Shown here: piece after piece, positions 34,121-45,288 of the stretch | How the letters are laid out: the number at the start of each line of letters is the position of its first letter | Numbering within the stretch: position 1 is the stretch's first letter | NCBI RefSeq assembly: GCF_014356525.2 | Contig: NC_052507.1 | Location: 57,196,362 to 57,260,361, forward strand | Source: Nilaparvata lugens | Taxonomy: Eukaryota > Arthropoda > Insecta > Hemiptera > Delphacidae | Reading direction: 5' to 3' | DNA length: 64,000 bases | Notes under the pieces: model-generated | What the model was told of the DNA's origin: nothing | Databases searched by the model: none | What the model saw: the letters and a program-made list of their open reading frames with translations, nothing else | Translations under genes and position numbers: made by a program

Positions 34121-35095
34121 ATGTTGTCTAAAACACATAAAAGTAGGAGGAGGAGGGGGAGGAAGAGGAGAGGAAATAGCTTAGTAAATAACAGGAAGGA
34201 GAATTTAATAGAAACGATTAAGACATTACGAAAGGTGATTAGTGACAAGCATAAAAGCCTTATTAATTTTGAAAAACGAACGGATGAATTCAATAGGAAA
34301 TCTCTTTCGCCATTAATTGAACCTATAATTGAATTGGGAAAAACCAAATCTACATTGCATTCTAATCATGATTTTACACCTGAAAAGGAAGAAGTAAAAG
34401 AGGAACAAGAGAGTATGGAAATTGATAATGAAGATGATGATGATGATGAGTATGAAGATGAGGAAGAGGGAGAGGAGGATGGTGATGATGATGATGATGA
34501 TGATGATGATGGGAGTTCACTTGGTGCTAGCAGAATCAATGATTTGTTGAGCAAATACCTAACAGTGTTTCATAACGAAAAGTTGAATAATTCAATTACT
34601 TATGGAGTTTCATACAAACATCAAAGTGAAAAGTATTATATCGGTGATATACAGGTAATATTTGATAATGGATATATAGATGTTGATAAAGAAAGAATTC
34701 AATTAACTCGCGGATTACTCGAATTATTATTCAAAGCGAGACCAAACAGAAATCTTTATAATAATGATGACCTTGACAAGTACAAACGTATCTTATTACT
34801 TACTGGCGTACATTTAGATCGAAGAGGCTATGTTAAACATAATCATGGAATTAAATCGCAATTGATTCAGAAATTATTTCCCAGTAAAAAACTTGTTAAA
34901 AAGAAGGGACAAGGTTTGTTGAATTTTGCAAAAAATATTTCTCATGAAAGAAATTACCAATACTTTGATAGTTTTGATGAACTAGTGGAAAGATTAAATT
35001 TACTCTATTCCTCAAAAGCTTCTGGGAATTCTGCTCAAGATGTTGAGATTTCATCTATACTAGAAGAGCTCAGAGAAGCAAAACTAATTATTTAG
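34121..35095 (+). CDS. Polinton-associated protein with basic N-terminus and acidic run
   Basis: Intact 324 residues. The N-terminus is strongly basic (HKSRRRRGRKRRG), followed by a helical Lys/Glu-rich stretch. Then comes a run of Asp/Glu (residues about 96-131, encoded by a GAT/GAG simple repeat at 34434-34510). A C-terminal globular part has TYGVSYKHQSEKYYIGD, TRGLLELLFKARPNR and YKRILLLTGVHL. That C-terminal pattern recurs, as I recall, in uncharacterised proteins beside Polinton ATPases in arthropods. A DNA-binding or capsid-core role is only a guess. It starts 21 bp after the ATPase and ends 7 bp before the next gene, suggesting co-transcription. Confidence 0.7.
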   Translation: MLSKTHKSRRRRGRKRRGNSLVNNRKENLIETIKTLRKVISDKHKSLINFEKRTDEFNRKSLSPLIEPIIELGKTKSTLHSNHDFTPEKEEVKEEQESMEIDNEDDDDDEYEDEEEGEEDGDDDDDDDDDGSSLGASRINDLLSKYLTVFHNEKLNNSITYGVSYKHQSEKYYIGDIQVIFDNGYIDVDKERIQLTRGLLELLFKARPNRNLYNNDDLDKYKRILLLTGVHLDRRGYVKHNHGIKSQLIQKLFPSKKLVKKKGQGLLNFAKNISHERNYQYFDSFDELVERLNLLYSSKASGNSAQDVEISSILEELREAKLII

Positions 35096-35102
35096 TGTCA
35101 CG

Positions 35103-36050
35103 ATGACCTTGCATCGATTCAGACGGATTGAAACACCTACTGCTACCGCTTCAACTGCTGAGGTTTCCTGTAATATTGATGTCATAACACAGACTATAAT
35201 TGATTCAATAAATCAGCAGGGAATCAGTGAAGCTGTTAAAAGTTCATTACAGAATTTTAGTGCAAATATTGATAAAGTTATCATAGAGAGAACACAAACT
35301 CTACAGAGTGCATTGGGAGAAGTGAAAAATTTATCAGATACCTTTTCAACCCAGTTGGTTAGTATTGACAAAAATAAGGTTGATAAATCTTATTTGGACG
35401 AAAAATTGAAAGCCATTTCTGATAAAATTAAAAATTTAGAGATCTTGGACAGAAACTATCTTAACACTAAACTGAAACAGCTTAGTACAGAAATTTTTAC
35501 TAAAGTAAATGAAACACAACCGTCAGTAATTGATAATAAATTTAGATACTGTTTTGGAGAAATTGACTAGTAAAAATATAACTAAGGAAGAATTTGAAAA
35601 AAGATTATCTGGAATGGCAGACGCAATAAAAGCTACTATTTTGATGGGATTAAACAATTCGTTACAAAGGATGCTGTTAATGGTCTGATTAAACAAATTA
35701 ATGAGCAATATGCACAAAAAACTGATTTAAAAGATTTTATTAAGAAAGATGAATTGGATCTTGCTGTTAAAAAGGTTAATGATGAACTAACAACCTTGAT
35801 TACAAATTCTGAAAAAGATACTGTGATGAGACTGCAATGTTCACCCGCTTTTATAGATTATTTAGAATTATTCATTCACAAAATGGCCTACGATATTGTA
35901 AGGAATTACGCAAAAGTTAGTTTTAATATGAATTGGATAGAGGCTAAACAACATAATTTGACTGAGGAACAGGTGGGAGATTTGATTACATCGAAAATGG
36001 GTCTTGGTCAATATGCTGGGTTTGTATTAGCCCCAAAAGAAAATCTATAA
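35103..36050 (+). pseudogene. Polinton-associated coiled-coil protein, frameshifted
   Basis: The first 155 codons (35103-35570) and a second open part from about 35640 to 36050 are joined by sequence in shifted frames. The protein has helical repeats of the form KVDKSYLDEKLKAISDKIKNL and KKDELDLAVKKVNDEL, like a trimeric fibre or coiled-coil stalk. It ends in a compact FNMNWIEAKQHNLTEEQ and LGQYAGFVLAP domain. It could be a virion fibre-like or structural protein; that is inference from shape and position. No known family recognised. Confidence 0.5.
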
Positions 36051-36301
36051 CGAGCGGTAACAATTTAATTGTAAGCATAGCTGGCGAGGGAAAGCAGAGC
36101 TGGCGAGGGAAAGCAGACTTCGTAGCATCCAATTCAACTGCTAGTAGTAGCGAACGGTCGATCATAGTGGAGAACGGAATGAATTCTCTATTCTCTCTTC
36201 ACTCCTCATTCGTAAAATGCTGTGCTCCGCTACGCAGAAAGAGGTATATGCTCGTATACGGATGACGAAGTAAAGGAGAGCAAACTCAACACACATGGCT
36301 T
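36051..36301. other. Spacer with a 20-bp direct repeat
   Basis: AGCTGGCGAGGGAAAGCAG occurs twice in tandem (36079-36118). I looked for a copy of the 21.5-23.5 kb sequence in inverted orientation, as Polinton termini require, and saw none. Confidence 0.4.
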
Positions 36302-36700
36302 TTGCAGCAGAGGAAAAGCAGCAACGTGCGAGGAGGCCCAAATTGGGGTTTTGACCATTTGGCTTACGATTGGTTTACTGTAACCAATGTCACATTTCCT
36401 GATAGTGGTGAAATTTGCATACACATAATTGATATTGATAGTGAAGGAGACTTTAAAGAGGTTATCAACTTGCCCAATGAGTATTCTCTAGTCTTAAACA
36501 AGCATAAACTTAAAAGTTTTCTTTCACTCTCGTGGGAACTTAATGTCAGTGGAAATCGAATTTTCCTAAGAGAACTGCACAGTGAATGCAAATATTGATG
36601 ATGTTGATTTGAGCACACCAAGTGATATAGGTCTGAGAATATCTATAAATATTTTTGGAGGGGGATTTGCGCAAAAATTTTTCCTTATTTCTCGGTAATT
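36302..36700 (+). pseudogene. Unidentified reading frame after the Polinton genes
   Basis: About 98 codons are open, with GPNWGFDHLAYDWFTVTNV and LSWELNVSGNRIFLREL, then a frameshift near 36580. A neighbouring frame then reads VDLSTPSDIGLRISINIFGG to a stop near 36700. The alternating hydrophobic pattern suggests beta strands, as in a jelly-roll or other virion protein, but I cannot name it. No ATG is convincing as the start, and 36302 may lie inside the gene. Confidence 0.35.
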
Positions 36701-36875
36701 GCGCAAAAAACCCGTCAGTAATCCCAATATTAGGCTACTAAGAGTAGGTTTATATATCACAGTATGTCAAAAATCTTTCTCAGAAATGATAATCGTATGC
36801 CTGTGAATATCTTGTATCTATGTATTCTTTCTCCCTTACCAATTGAGCTGAAGATAGTAATTCTATATGATATAT

Positions 36876-36927
<52 letters not shown>

Positions 36928-36937
36928 ATAATATATA

Positions 36938-36987
<50 letters not shown>

Positions 36988-37820
36988 TGTATAACACTAT
37001 ACTCCATATTGACACACATATATAACTGCATACTGTATTATATAGCCATTGACACAGCAGACAGAACAACATGACAAGCAATACTCCAAATCCAAACAAA
37101 ACCTAACTCGCACTCTCTCTGACAATCGCTTTCTCTCTCTTCCAACCCCTAAGTTTGGAGAAGCTATACAGCTGTGAGAGAGAAACGCGTTTGGCGAATG
37201 ATAGTTTCATGCTTTCTCCCCTATCCCTGTCACACTCTTTCTCACTTCAGCCCATTGTAATATTTTCTGTTGTAGAACGGTGTGCAGAAAGTCTCTTCAG
37301 GTTTGGAAGAGGCGCCTATTGCATGAATGATCTAGTAATATTAGTCTTATTAACTAGTGTGGAATTTATTTATACTGTACTAAAATTTCAAATAAATATT
37401 AGTCAGGTGATCGAGTCATTATTGCTATTTTCATATTGTAGGCTATATTTGTTTTTTTTAGCTTCGAAATACTAGCTTGAAAAAATATTTATCTTACTAA
37501 AAGTATCAAATATTAACTATGGAAATTATTCTTGTTCTTGTTTAGCATCTACAAACGCCTTCAACAAAACCTAGCTGAATCTTCTAATAAAATTGATCTT
37601 ATTGTGAATCTTCTCTTGCAAGACAATACTAGTCCAAAATCATATTTCTCAATGAGTAATATTGTGGGTTGATCCAACAAAGCTTTATATAACAGTTGAA
37701 AAAACAATAGAATATAGAAAAAGTGGACCAGTGACCAAAATACATTCCACTTGTTAGGAAGTATAGAGAACACCATATTCGTATATATGAAATTAGTTGT
37801 AAGTTGAGATGATGACATAC
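36701..37820. other. Non-coding region including a TA dinucleotide repeat
   Basis: (TA)n occupies about 36869-36985, with short interruptions. The 106-residue frame at 37155-37475 has a Ser/Leu-rich, low-complexity look and no family signal. Confidence 0.5.
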
Positions 37821-38074
37821 CTTGTTAGTAAAGTATCACAGACGTTACTCTCCACGTAAGAGACTCCACTATTTCGCATTGAGGTGGTATCAATCTCATG
37901 GTTCAAAGCTGGTTGTAGACCAATTGAGGGGAATGGTGGCACAATTGTAGCAAAATCAGAGATGGCACCTCTGATTTTGCTACAATTGTGCCTCCAAGGA
38001 CGCTTTTTTTTAGATTTGACTCTAAGGTGGAAGAAGATGTTGATGGCCCAGATTTTTCTTCTCCTTTAGATTTC
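37821..38074 (-). CDS. Candidate exon 3 of an unrecognised minus-strand gene
   Basis: On the minus strand an acceptor (TTTTTTTGTAAAG) and a donor (AACAAG-GTATGT) bound 254 bp. The phase left by exon 2 opens KSKGEEKSGPSTSSSTLES. The frame then enters a perfect 24-bp inverted repeat (37938-37992) and stops soon after it. Beyond the palindrome another frame is open to the donor (PSIGLQPALNHEIDTTSM and on). So the coding frame changes exactly at the hairpin, through either mutation or assembly error. Confidence 0.4.
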
Positions 38075-38459
38075 CTTTACAAAAAAAGAAAAGTTTATAG
38101 GTCTGATGTATTAATTCTCATTGAATTAAATTCTAAATGAATATAGTTTGGGAAATAATTGAATCATAGTTAAAGAAATGTCTGGAAACGTTATGTTTGT
38201 ATAGAAAATAATATTATATAACTTTGAATGTGAATGTCTATTCCAAGTATCATTATTCAAATATGTTTTTTTTATATTATAATGTATGTGTTGGCTTATT
38301 CGTTTTTTCAATTGTTATTTTTATTTATCAAAAAATAACCGGTGGTTTGGTAGATACAAGGATATGGACCATAAAAAACTTCACTTCTTTTTATAGAGGG
38401 AAATAATAATTTACTATACTCGCTGATAATTATATTCTGTAAACTATTAAGTTACTTAC

Positions 38460-38549
38460 TTTTGCTGTAATCTCCATTTTTTCATCAAATGCACTGGTAC
38501 TTTTCTGTTGTGTGGTCTTCTCTTCTTTCCTTTAGGAGTTGACGTTGCA
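38460..38549 (-). CDS. Candidate exon 2 of an unrecognised minus-strand gene
   Basis: 90 bp between TTTAATTGCAG and GTAAGTAAC on the minus strand. It reads SATSTPKGKKRRPHNRKVP in the phase set by exon 1 (phase 2 in and out). The Lys/Arg-rich content matches exon 1. Confidence 0.5.
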
Positions 38550-39505
38550 CTGCAATTAAATTTAGAAGAAAATTATTCTGGAAACTTGTGATTATGGGAT
38601 AAGAAAGTGTATGAAGCAAATGGATTTGTAAATTCATATTTCCAACACAGAGAATGGGCTACTGTGATACTAAATATTGTCTTCGTAAGGGTATAATTGT
38701 ATTTATGGTGGAGGGTGAATTCCTATAGGGAATATAGAGAAGGATCAGACAACCATGAGACATACAATTTTAATTGAATACATTTGACTATATTAGCATC
38801 TAATTACTTTATTAGAAGTAATGAGCATTGGGATCGGGAACATTTCCAATCACAATTTTGAAATGTTCAAAAATCACTTTGCAGACATTTTTTCATAAAT
38901 AGTCTACATAATTTGCAATTTCTCTACACTCTTCTCACTGGTACTTCATTTCCACAGGAATCACAATGATCAGGAGAGAAAAAAAGAGCTTACATTGAGC
39001 TATTTTTCTCCTAAATTTAGATAAGATTACAGAATTAAAAATAGGTTTAGTCTATAAATTCAATTTAGGTCGCATCGTTAACAGTATGTTCTGAACAAAA
39101 ATATTGTACAAAACCGATTCTTTAAATATCTAGTCGCCTTTGTATCACCTCACTATAACTTAAACATTACTTTTAAATAATAGTGTACTGTGAGTTTTGT
39201 AAGATCAATTCAAATTTGCCATGCTTTTCTATCACCCGGTTGCTCTCTGTACCTATCCATTCAGACATATATCTTGAATAATTATGCGAATAGCGTTGTC
39301 AATAACGTTGACGTTTGTTCATATTAACAAACATAAAAACATACATAACGAAATAACTCTCTTGAGATAATACGAACTGAGAATATAATTATATTTACAT
39401 AATAACAATATTAATTATTCAAAGCATGATTTGCTTCATATTATAGTAGGGCTAAAGTACGTGACATTTTAATTTATCTAATTATATGAAATGAAATCAA
39501 CTAAC

Positions 39506-39609
39506 CTTCTACGTCTGTTAGCATGAAATTCTGGTGGTAGCCGCCTTTTCATTCTCCTGGCTGAAAGAACCAACTTCTTCTTTCCCTTCACCGTATGTCT
39601 TGAATCCAT
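39506..39609 (-). CDS. Candidate first exon of an unrecognised minus-strand gene
   Basis: ATG at 39607-39609 begins MDSRHTVKGKKKLVLSARR and continues KRRLPPEFHANRRR to a GTTAGT donor at 39505. The N-terminus is very basic and could be nuclear or nucleolar targeting or RNA/DNA binding. Exons 2 and 3 keep phase with it. I recognise no family. The three exons were too short to stand out singly; the case rests on matching phases and splice signals. Confidence 0.5.
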
Positions 39610-40849
39610 TTTACCGGCCGAAAATGCCAGAGAAACATATATAATACGGAAATCTAAATTATATGTGAAGTGCGTCTGGAAATACTATGTCCTAGGACTA
39701 GCCACGATCACTGTCAATATGACAAGTGAACAAGCTGAAGAACTAAAGCCTCGTTTACATTGGTCAAGTTACTTGAATCAAGTTAACTTGATTCAAGTCA
39801 ACTTGAATCAATTTTGGTGTTTATTGTGACCAGCCTGAGCACTGGTGAGCAGTGCACCAGCCTGGTGCACCAGCCTGAGCCAGTTGTGACCAGCCTGAGC
39901 ACTAAGAATGAAGGCTGACTTGTGGGTGGGGTGGTGGGTGAGTGACTTGTGTGTTGGGGTGGAAGGTGCCTGAGTGACGTTTGGATGGGGTGGAGGTTAG
40001 GAGCGCATAAAAAATCATAGAGATAAAACTTGTAAATATGATTCCGATGGAACCACTGGTTCGATTTTCAAGCTGAAAACTGATAAAAATTTTTTATCAT
40101 CAAATCTTCAAAATGACTACCTGTTTTTCTTGAAAAAATGGATCCCTTTGAAATTAAGAAATTTATTTCTGTTTAAATGAAAATTAAAAATAAATCGACA
40201 TGGTAGCGGCATGGATATAGATATTACAAGAATAAATCAGTTTTCAAAACAAGTTTTACTCTAATAGTGAGCGAGTAATAGCATAAGGTATTTCGCATGA
40301 TTTTAAAGCGCTACATGGTGGCAATTTTTGAACTAGGGCCTGTGGTGTTTCGCCTTAACAGCAATATCAGAGTTCAATGTCTCTAGCCTCAAGCTGTATT
40401 ATTGTAACGTTTAAAGATAAGAAAAGTTAACAAAAAAATCATGATGGAACTGTCACTTACATTACCAGTCGCCGAATACATACCTATCTTGGATGCAACA
40501 CAATTGCAATTCAGTTGAGGAGCTACACACTTCGATCAGATAAACGAGTACCTAAAATAAAGAAATGGAACATTTAGAAGCCACCTATACCCCCCTCATC
40601 ACTCACAAACTAATTAAATAGTAATCATTCCAATTAAAAGTCAACATACCATGCAAGTCAAAGATCACAGAATGGCGACAGATGAGTTAACAAGAATCCA
40701 ATAAAATCGATTGTTCACTGTTCCGAACCATCAACAGCCAGTGCCAAATGAATCATAACCTACAAGACTATCTTTTCCCAAAATATTGAAGTGTCATAAA
40801 AATGTAAATTTTATGTAAGATATTATAAAAAGTACTTTATTATTATTAA
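39610..40849. other. Upstream/intergenic region with short repeats
   Basis: CTTGAATCAAGTTAACTTG-type palindromic repeats (39765-39812) and a GACCAGCCTGAGCAC minisatellite (39826-39905). No gene seen. Confidence 0.5.
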
Positions 40850-41988
40850 TGTGTTATCTAAAGAGAGAAAATAGGTAAAATTATCTGCCAAATGATAAAA
40901 CCGCATTGTTCAATCAAAGTATATCAAGCCAAACTTTCATGTGTTTTAATGACTAAGAATTTCTTGTTGATAAATTACCAAAGACTAGCTAATAAGATTA
41001 GTTATTGTATAAACATAAAGCCCAATATTAATTGAGAAAGAAAAATTAAATGTACAAATCATGATACAATAATAAAGCAAAGAGAACTATTAGATTTTTA
41101 CAAGCCTGAGAATTATAGAGTTGTTGGATTGGCAATGATTTCGCACCAATGTTTGAAATACTTTGATGGCATGTTATTGCCGCAAAGAACCGCTTCCAGC
41201 TGAGGGCAGAAAGATTATTCAGAAAAAATGTTTATGTTTATGTGTAGAGAAGGAGATTATTTATATTTGTGTATTGTAGGTAGTAGGAGATTAGCCAATG
41301 TAAGGCGCATATATTTGAATGGAATTCATTTGTTATTATACTTATTGTTGAACTCTTGAAAGACACGTTTCTCACAAGATTTATTAACAGGCTTTGTAAC
41401 TTGTATGATTCCTGATCCAAAACCACCAGGATCATAGAAACTATATTGTACTCCCAAATTATCATTTTGTATCAGAAATCAGAGGGTGCATTATATGACG
41501 TTGTGTCTTAGCACCATAAAATAATTGTGAAGTAAATAACTGAGCTTCAGTAGGATTGTGAAATTGAAAGAATAGATAGCCTAGTCAAGGTAACACTTGA
41601 ATAAAATCGAATATTATTTATGATAAAGAGTAATCATATTATCTAAAGCGATAAGAGAACCATGCAAAATTGTAACTGAGCAATAATGAGAATTCCTTGG
41701 CAGAAATAAAATTATGAAGCAGCTTGTTAATTATTGGCAGATTATAAAAAAAAAGATTGCTTGTACAATTCGAGGTTAGAATCCTTTGTTTTGATTTAAT
41801 ACATCAATCAATCTTAGATCAATCGACAATTTATTGAATTGATATTGAATCAATCAGCTGATTGCTCAATCAACTATTACAAATTAAATTATATTTTTTA
41901 CTCACAAAATGTATATACTATATACTAGGGAAGGTTTATGTAAATAGATAAGAACGATTATTATTGTTACTCGAATATTTATTGAAAT
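40850..41988 (+). repeat. Element 1 remnant, 3' internal end and first part of LTR
   Basis: A diverged reverse-complement copy of 5755-6860. The internal 3' region comes first, then an LTR beginning TGTGTCTTAGCACC near 41503. It is cut at 41988 by the LTR of element 2. The missing rest of this LTR is at 54430-56138 in the opposite orientation, with the same breakpoint. Confidence 0.8.
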
Positions 41989-42740
41989 TGTAAGGGTGAG
42001 AAAATGAAAAACAAGAAAAGATCGTACAGGTTTTTGATATTTAAAACAAAACAATGAATTATTTGTACAAAATTAGAATTGCAATTGGGAATAGTAATAA
42101 TCAGATGAATATTTCAAGGGCTACTCGCTTTGCTGCTAGTGAAGATTCATTTGTTGTGGTTATGAAAAATTTAGAACAATGACTCAGTAGTCACCTACCT
42201 TTATGAAAATGGCTTCCCAATTTGGCATCCACTGGTTGAAACAGGACGTTAATTATTAATTAAAAATTAAAAAAAACTGATCTAATGAAGTGGGTTCAGA
42301 TCCCCTCCTATTTAATAATACAATTCTCTTTAAACTGCCCGAACTGTGACGGGAAAACTGTATCATAAAACAACAACAAAATCTATCCCCTTCACCAGAA
42401 CAGCCGGACTTTACTCACAGTCCTATCGAACGAGCTCACACACAACACAAAAGTAAAAATTTTGGGTATTAATATATATCTCAGTCAATGCCAAACATGA
42501 AGCCATTTCAAATACATATTTTTATCAGTCACACAAGCGAGCACGTTTGTTATCAAAAACAAAAGAGAAGCTACAATAATTTTTATAACAAATGAAATGA
42601 ACAATCTTTCTGTCGATGACAAAAATTGTCCAAAGACAAAAACATTGTTCATTAAACTTTTCTAAATTAAAACTCTAAAATCCTGATAAATATGAGATAA
42701 ATATATGATTCATATATATGTCCCATATGACCAGGTGACA
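41989..42740 (-). repeat. 3' LTR of element 2
   Basis: 752 bp, reverse complement of 56139-56901 with small differences. On the element strand it runs TGTCACCTGG to CCCTTACA. It is followed by ATTT (41985-41988 on the complement), the same four bases that precede the other LTR. Confidence 0.9.
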
Positions 42741-43219
42741 CATCACCCATCCCGCTGAAAGACTCGTCCCTGAGTCTGTAGTCAAGAGGGGAACGAAAAA
42801 ATAAATAATGATTAAACAAAACAATATACTCGGGAAACAAACGTGTTCCTGATTGACTTTATAATGCTACTATACATTGAAATCAAACATTTACATAGAA
42901 AGGTAGGTTACTCAAACTAAATTACAAACATTCAAATCAAGTTCGAAATGAAACTATGCTGCACAATAACATTGATTATACATGAAACTAACTTTCAATA
43001 TTATACACATTAATATACATGAATATTCAACTTATTATGAAAAGAAAATCTCAATTGACAATATATTTATTTGTGAATCAACATTGAACTACTTCAAAAG
43101 CTGCAATAAAAATCGAAGAAGAAAAAAAAACTTTATAAGTACATATGACTCATAACTATATAGTCAAGAAAGAAAACAATAGAACAGTTAATCCATCAAA
43201 AGCAACAACTATATAACTC
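42741..43219 (-). other. Element 2 region between env and 3' LTR
   Basis: No gene. Just upstream of the LTR on the element strand is a purine-rich AGCGGGATGGGTGATG, the likely polypurine tract. Confidence 0.5.
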
Positions 43220-45013
43220 TTAACTATCAATTATATGTATCTTAGGTTGTGCTACCATTACAGCAGATAATTTACACACATACAACTTGATGCCTAAATA
43301 TGCACAGGGTAAAGTTAAAACCCCTAACCAGCCAAATAATATATAAAAAACAAGACTAGAGGAATTTACAACATCTCCCCAAGAATTTGGAAGATCTACT
43401 TTGTGAAATAAATCTGACGATATTATGTTTTGAACTGTAAATTCCGGAACCTTTATATCTATATCAGTTTTTTAAATTTCGCTAAAATTAACAAAATTAG
43501 GATTGAAATGCGGTTGCAAAACATCAATTTTTACGAATTAAACTTAACCCAATGCAAAGGTAAGTAATGGAGAACCTGAGGTTGTTTATCAACATTTGCG
43601 TCACACGGAAAAGTCTTTCTCACCATTATTCTCCCGCCGACCGAAATCTCGCAATGACAGGGTAAACCACATACATTGCTCCCGGAAAAGGTTGAAGATG
43701 ATGGAACGAACCTCCCTCGCAAGTGACTGTAGTGTTGGCCTGTATATTTGCGACTATATACTCCGAAGGCGAAAATTCGACGATCTCCAACTCCTGCTTA
43801 GCTGGACAACAGCTTAAACTGCAATATTGTTGGATGTCCTTCAGCTCTGTCGCCGCAAACAAGTAATGCATACATCTTGATGACATATGTCCTCCATGCA
43901 CCAGCCGCGGAAGATAGCATAAGAAATCGTCCTGTGCCCGACAAGAAGAGAGATGATCTCCCGAGATGACATGAATCTCACCGTCCTCCTGTCTCCGCTC
44001 CGAAACGAAATCCTGCTGCTGAAGCTGACAAATCTTCCCATCGGAATACATAGGTGTCCTCACATACTTGTGCAATTGAAACTGTCCGCCGATGCTGACC
44101 AACGGTACTTTTAAGCTAAGCACCATGGAGTTCTCCTTCACCACACAAGTCGTAAGTGGAAGATCAAAATATCGCTGCAAATCTGATAGAGGTATAGCTA
44201 ACTGGTGTCCTTTCGACTTATATCCTTTCTCCAATCTGAAGAGATCTGAACGTAATAAATTGGGGTGTACCAGCAAAAAGGGTAAAAGCTTTTTATCACA
44301 GCGTTCCTTTGCAGTATTCATGGATTCCTGCCATGATAAAATATTTACATGTGAGTAGAGGTGAAAAATGTAAGTTAATAACTGGTTTGTGAACAGTGTT
44401 TTTTCCTCCGATACATTCTGTTGTACGAATAATCTCATACTGTCTGTTAATTTGCTATACGCATTGAGAAATTGCTAAGAAAATTTTCCAGCAAACTGCC
44501 TCAAGTTGCAAGAAATCCGAATTAAATCTCTGTGGTTGTCTGCAACCAACCCTTGGAATGCGTTGAGGTGATCAGCTACATGTTTTTTTCGTTGAATTCC
44601 AGCTTATGAAGTTCACCATCTGTCGCTACTGCACAGCAAAAATGAAGAAAATCGCCGACAACATCGATCGCTCTGGTTTTTCGTGGAGCTTGAGTTCCCA
44701 AACGAATTGAAGAGTTGAAAGCAGCATGACTGTTGCGAAGAATTCCGTTTGTAGAATTATACATAACTTCTACCGCATCCGCTAAACTGCAATCCTCTTG
44801 TTGACAGTTAGGCCAGAACACCCTTTACGCTTGCAAGATGTCGATCTGAGCTGCCGGGAAATCTACCTTGTATGTTAGTGGAACCGATGATTCATATGCT
44901 ACAGCATGGCGTAGCTCCTTGTAGAAAACTCCCGCGAAGACCCTGACTGCCTCCAGTTGCGCCGTGAAAATCGTAAGAATGAGAAATGACGCAAAATGTA
45001 CCATAATTGACAT
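43220..45013 (-). pseudogene. Env-like glycoprotein gene of element 2, frameshifted
   Basis: An env-like membrane protein in the position retroviral and errantiviral env genes occupy. It starts at 45013 with a hydrophobic signal peptide (FASFLILTIFTAQLEAV). Next come segments with Cys residues and a basic KTRAIDVVGDFLHFCCAVAT region, then the long frame 44438-43626. Further downstream, in changed frames, is a Cys-containing LPCHCEISVGG segment. The end is a single transmembrane helix (SSLVFYILFGWLGVLTLPC) with a short tail and a stop at 43220. At least four frame or stop defects were seen (near 44823, 44500, 43640 and 43530). It resembles envelope proteins of insect LTR elements generally; assignment to a fusion-protein family needs a profile search. 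Confidence 0.65.
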
Positions 45014-45223
45014 GTTTATGTGTAACAGAACCTCTTACAAACAAAAAAACTCTACTTTGAAGCAACCGCAAATGAATCGTAATAAAAAAAAAATCAAGAG
45101 AAACGTTTACAATAATATTAACAAACTCTATGTGAATATTACAATTAACAACTGGACTGGCTGGTTAGCATATATTATTGATCAGAAACCTTTAAATGAT
45201 ACAATTTATTAAAAGTGCATAGG

Positions 45224-45288
<65 letters not shown>

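Noticed and set aside
34366..34554. Ser-rich minus-strand frame
   Set aside because: Complement of the GAT/GAG repeat encoding the acidic run of the Polinton protein.
23828..36700. Treating element 3 pol genes as part of the Polinton
   Set aside because: They lie between their own LTRs with a target duplication, and the Polinton has its own separate integrase.
21501..36700. Polinton terminal inverted repeats around the polymerase block
   Set aside because: I compared the two flanks by eye and saw no inverted copy; the ends may be lost, in the gap, or too diverged.
36780..37031. Open frame of alternating Ile-Tyr
   Set aside because: Pure product of the TA dinucleotide repeat; the same holds for 45215-45481.
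37155..37475. 106-residue membrane-like frame
   Set aside because: Low-complexity, no start context or homology signal.
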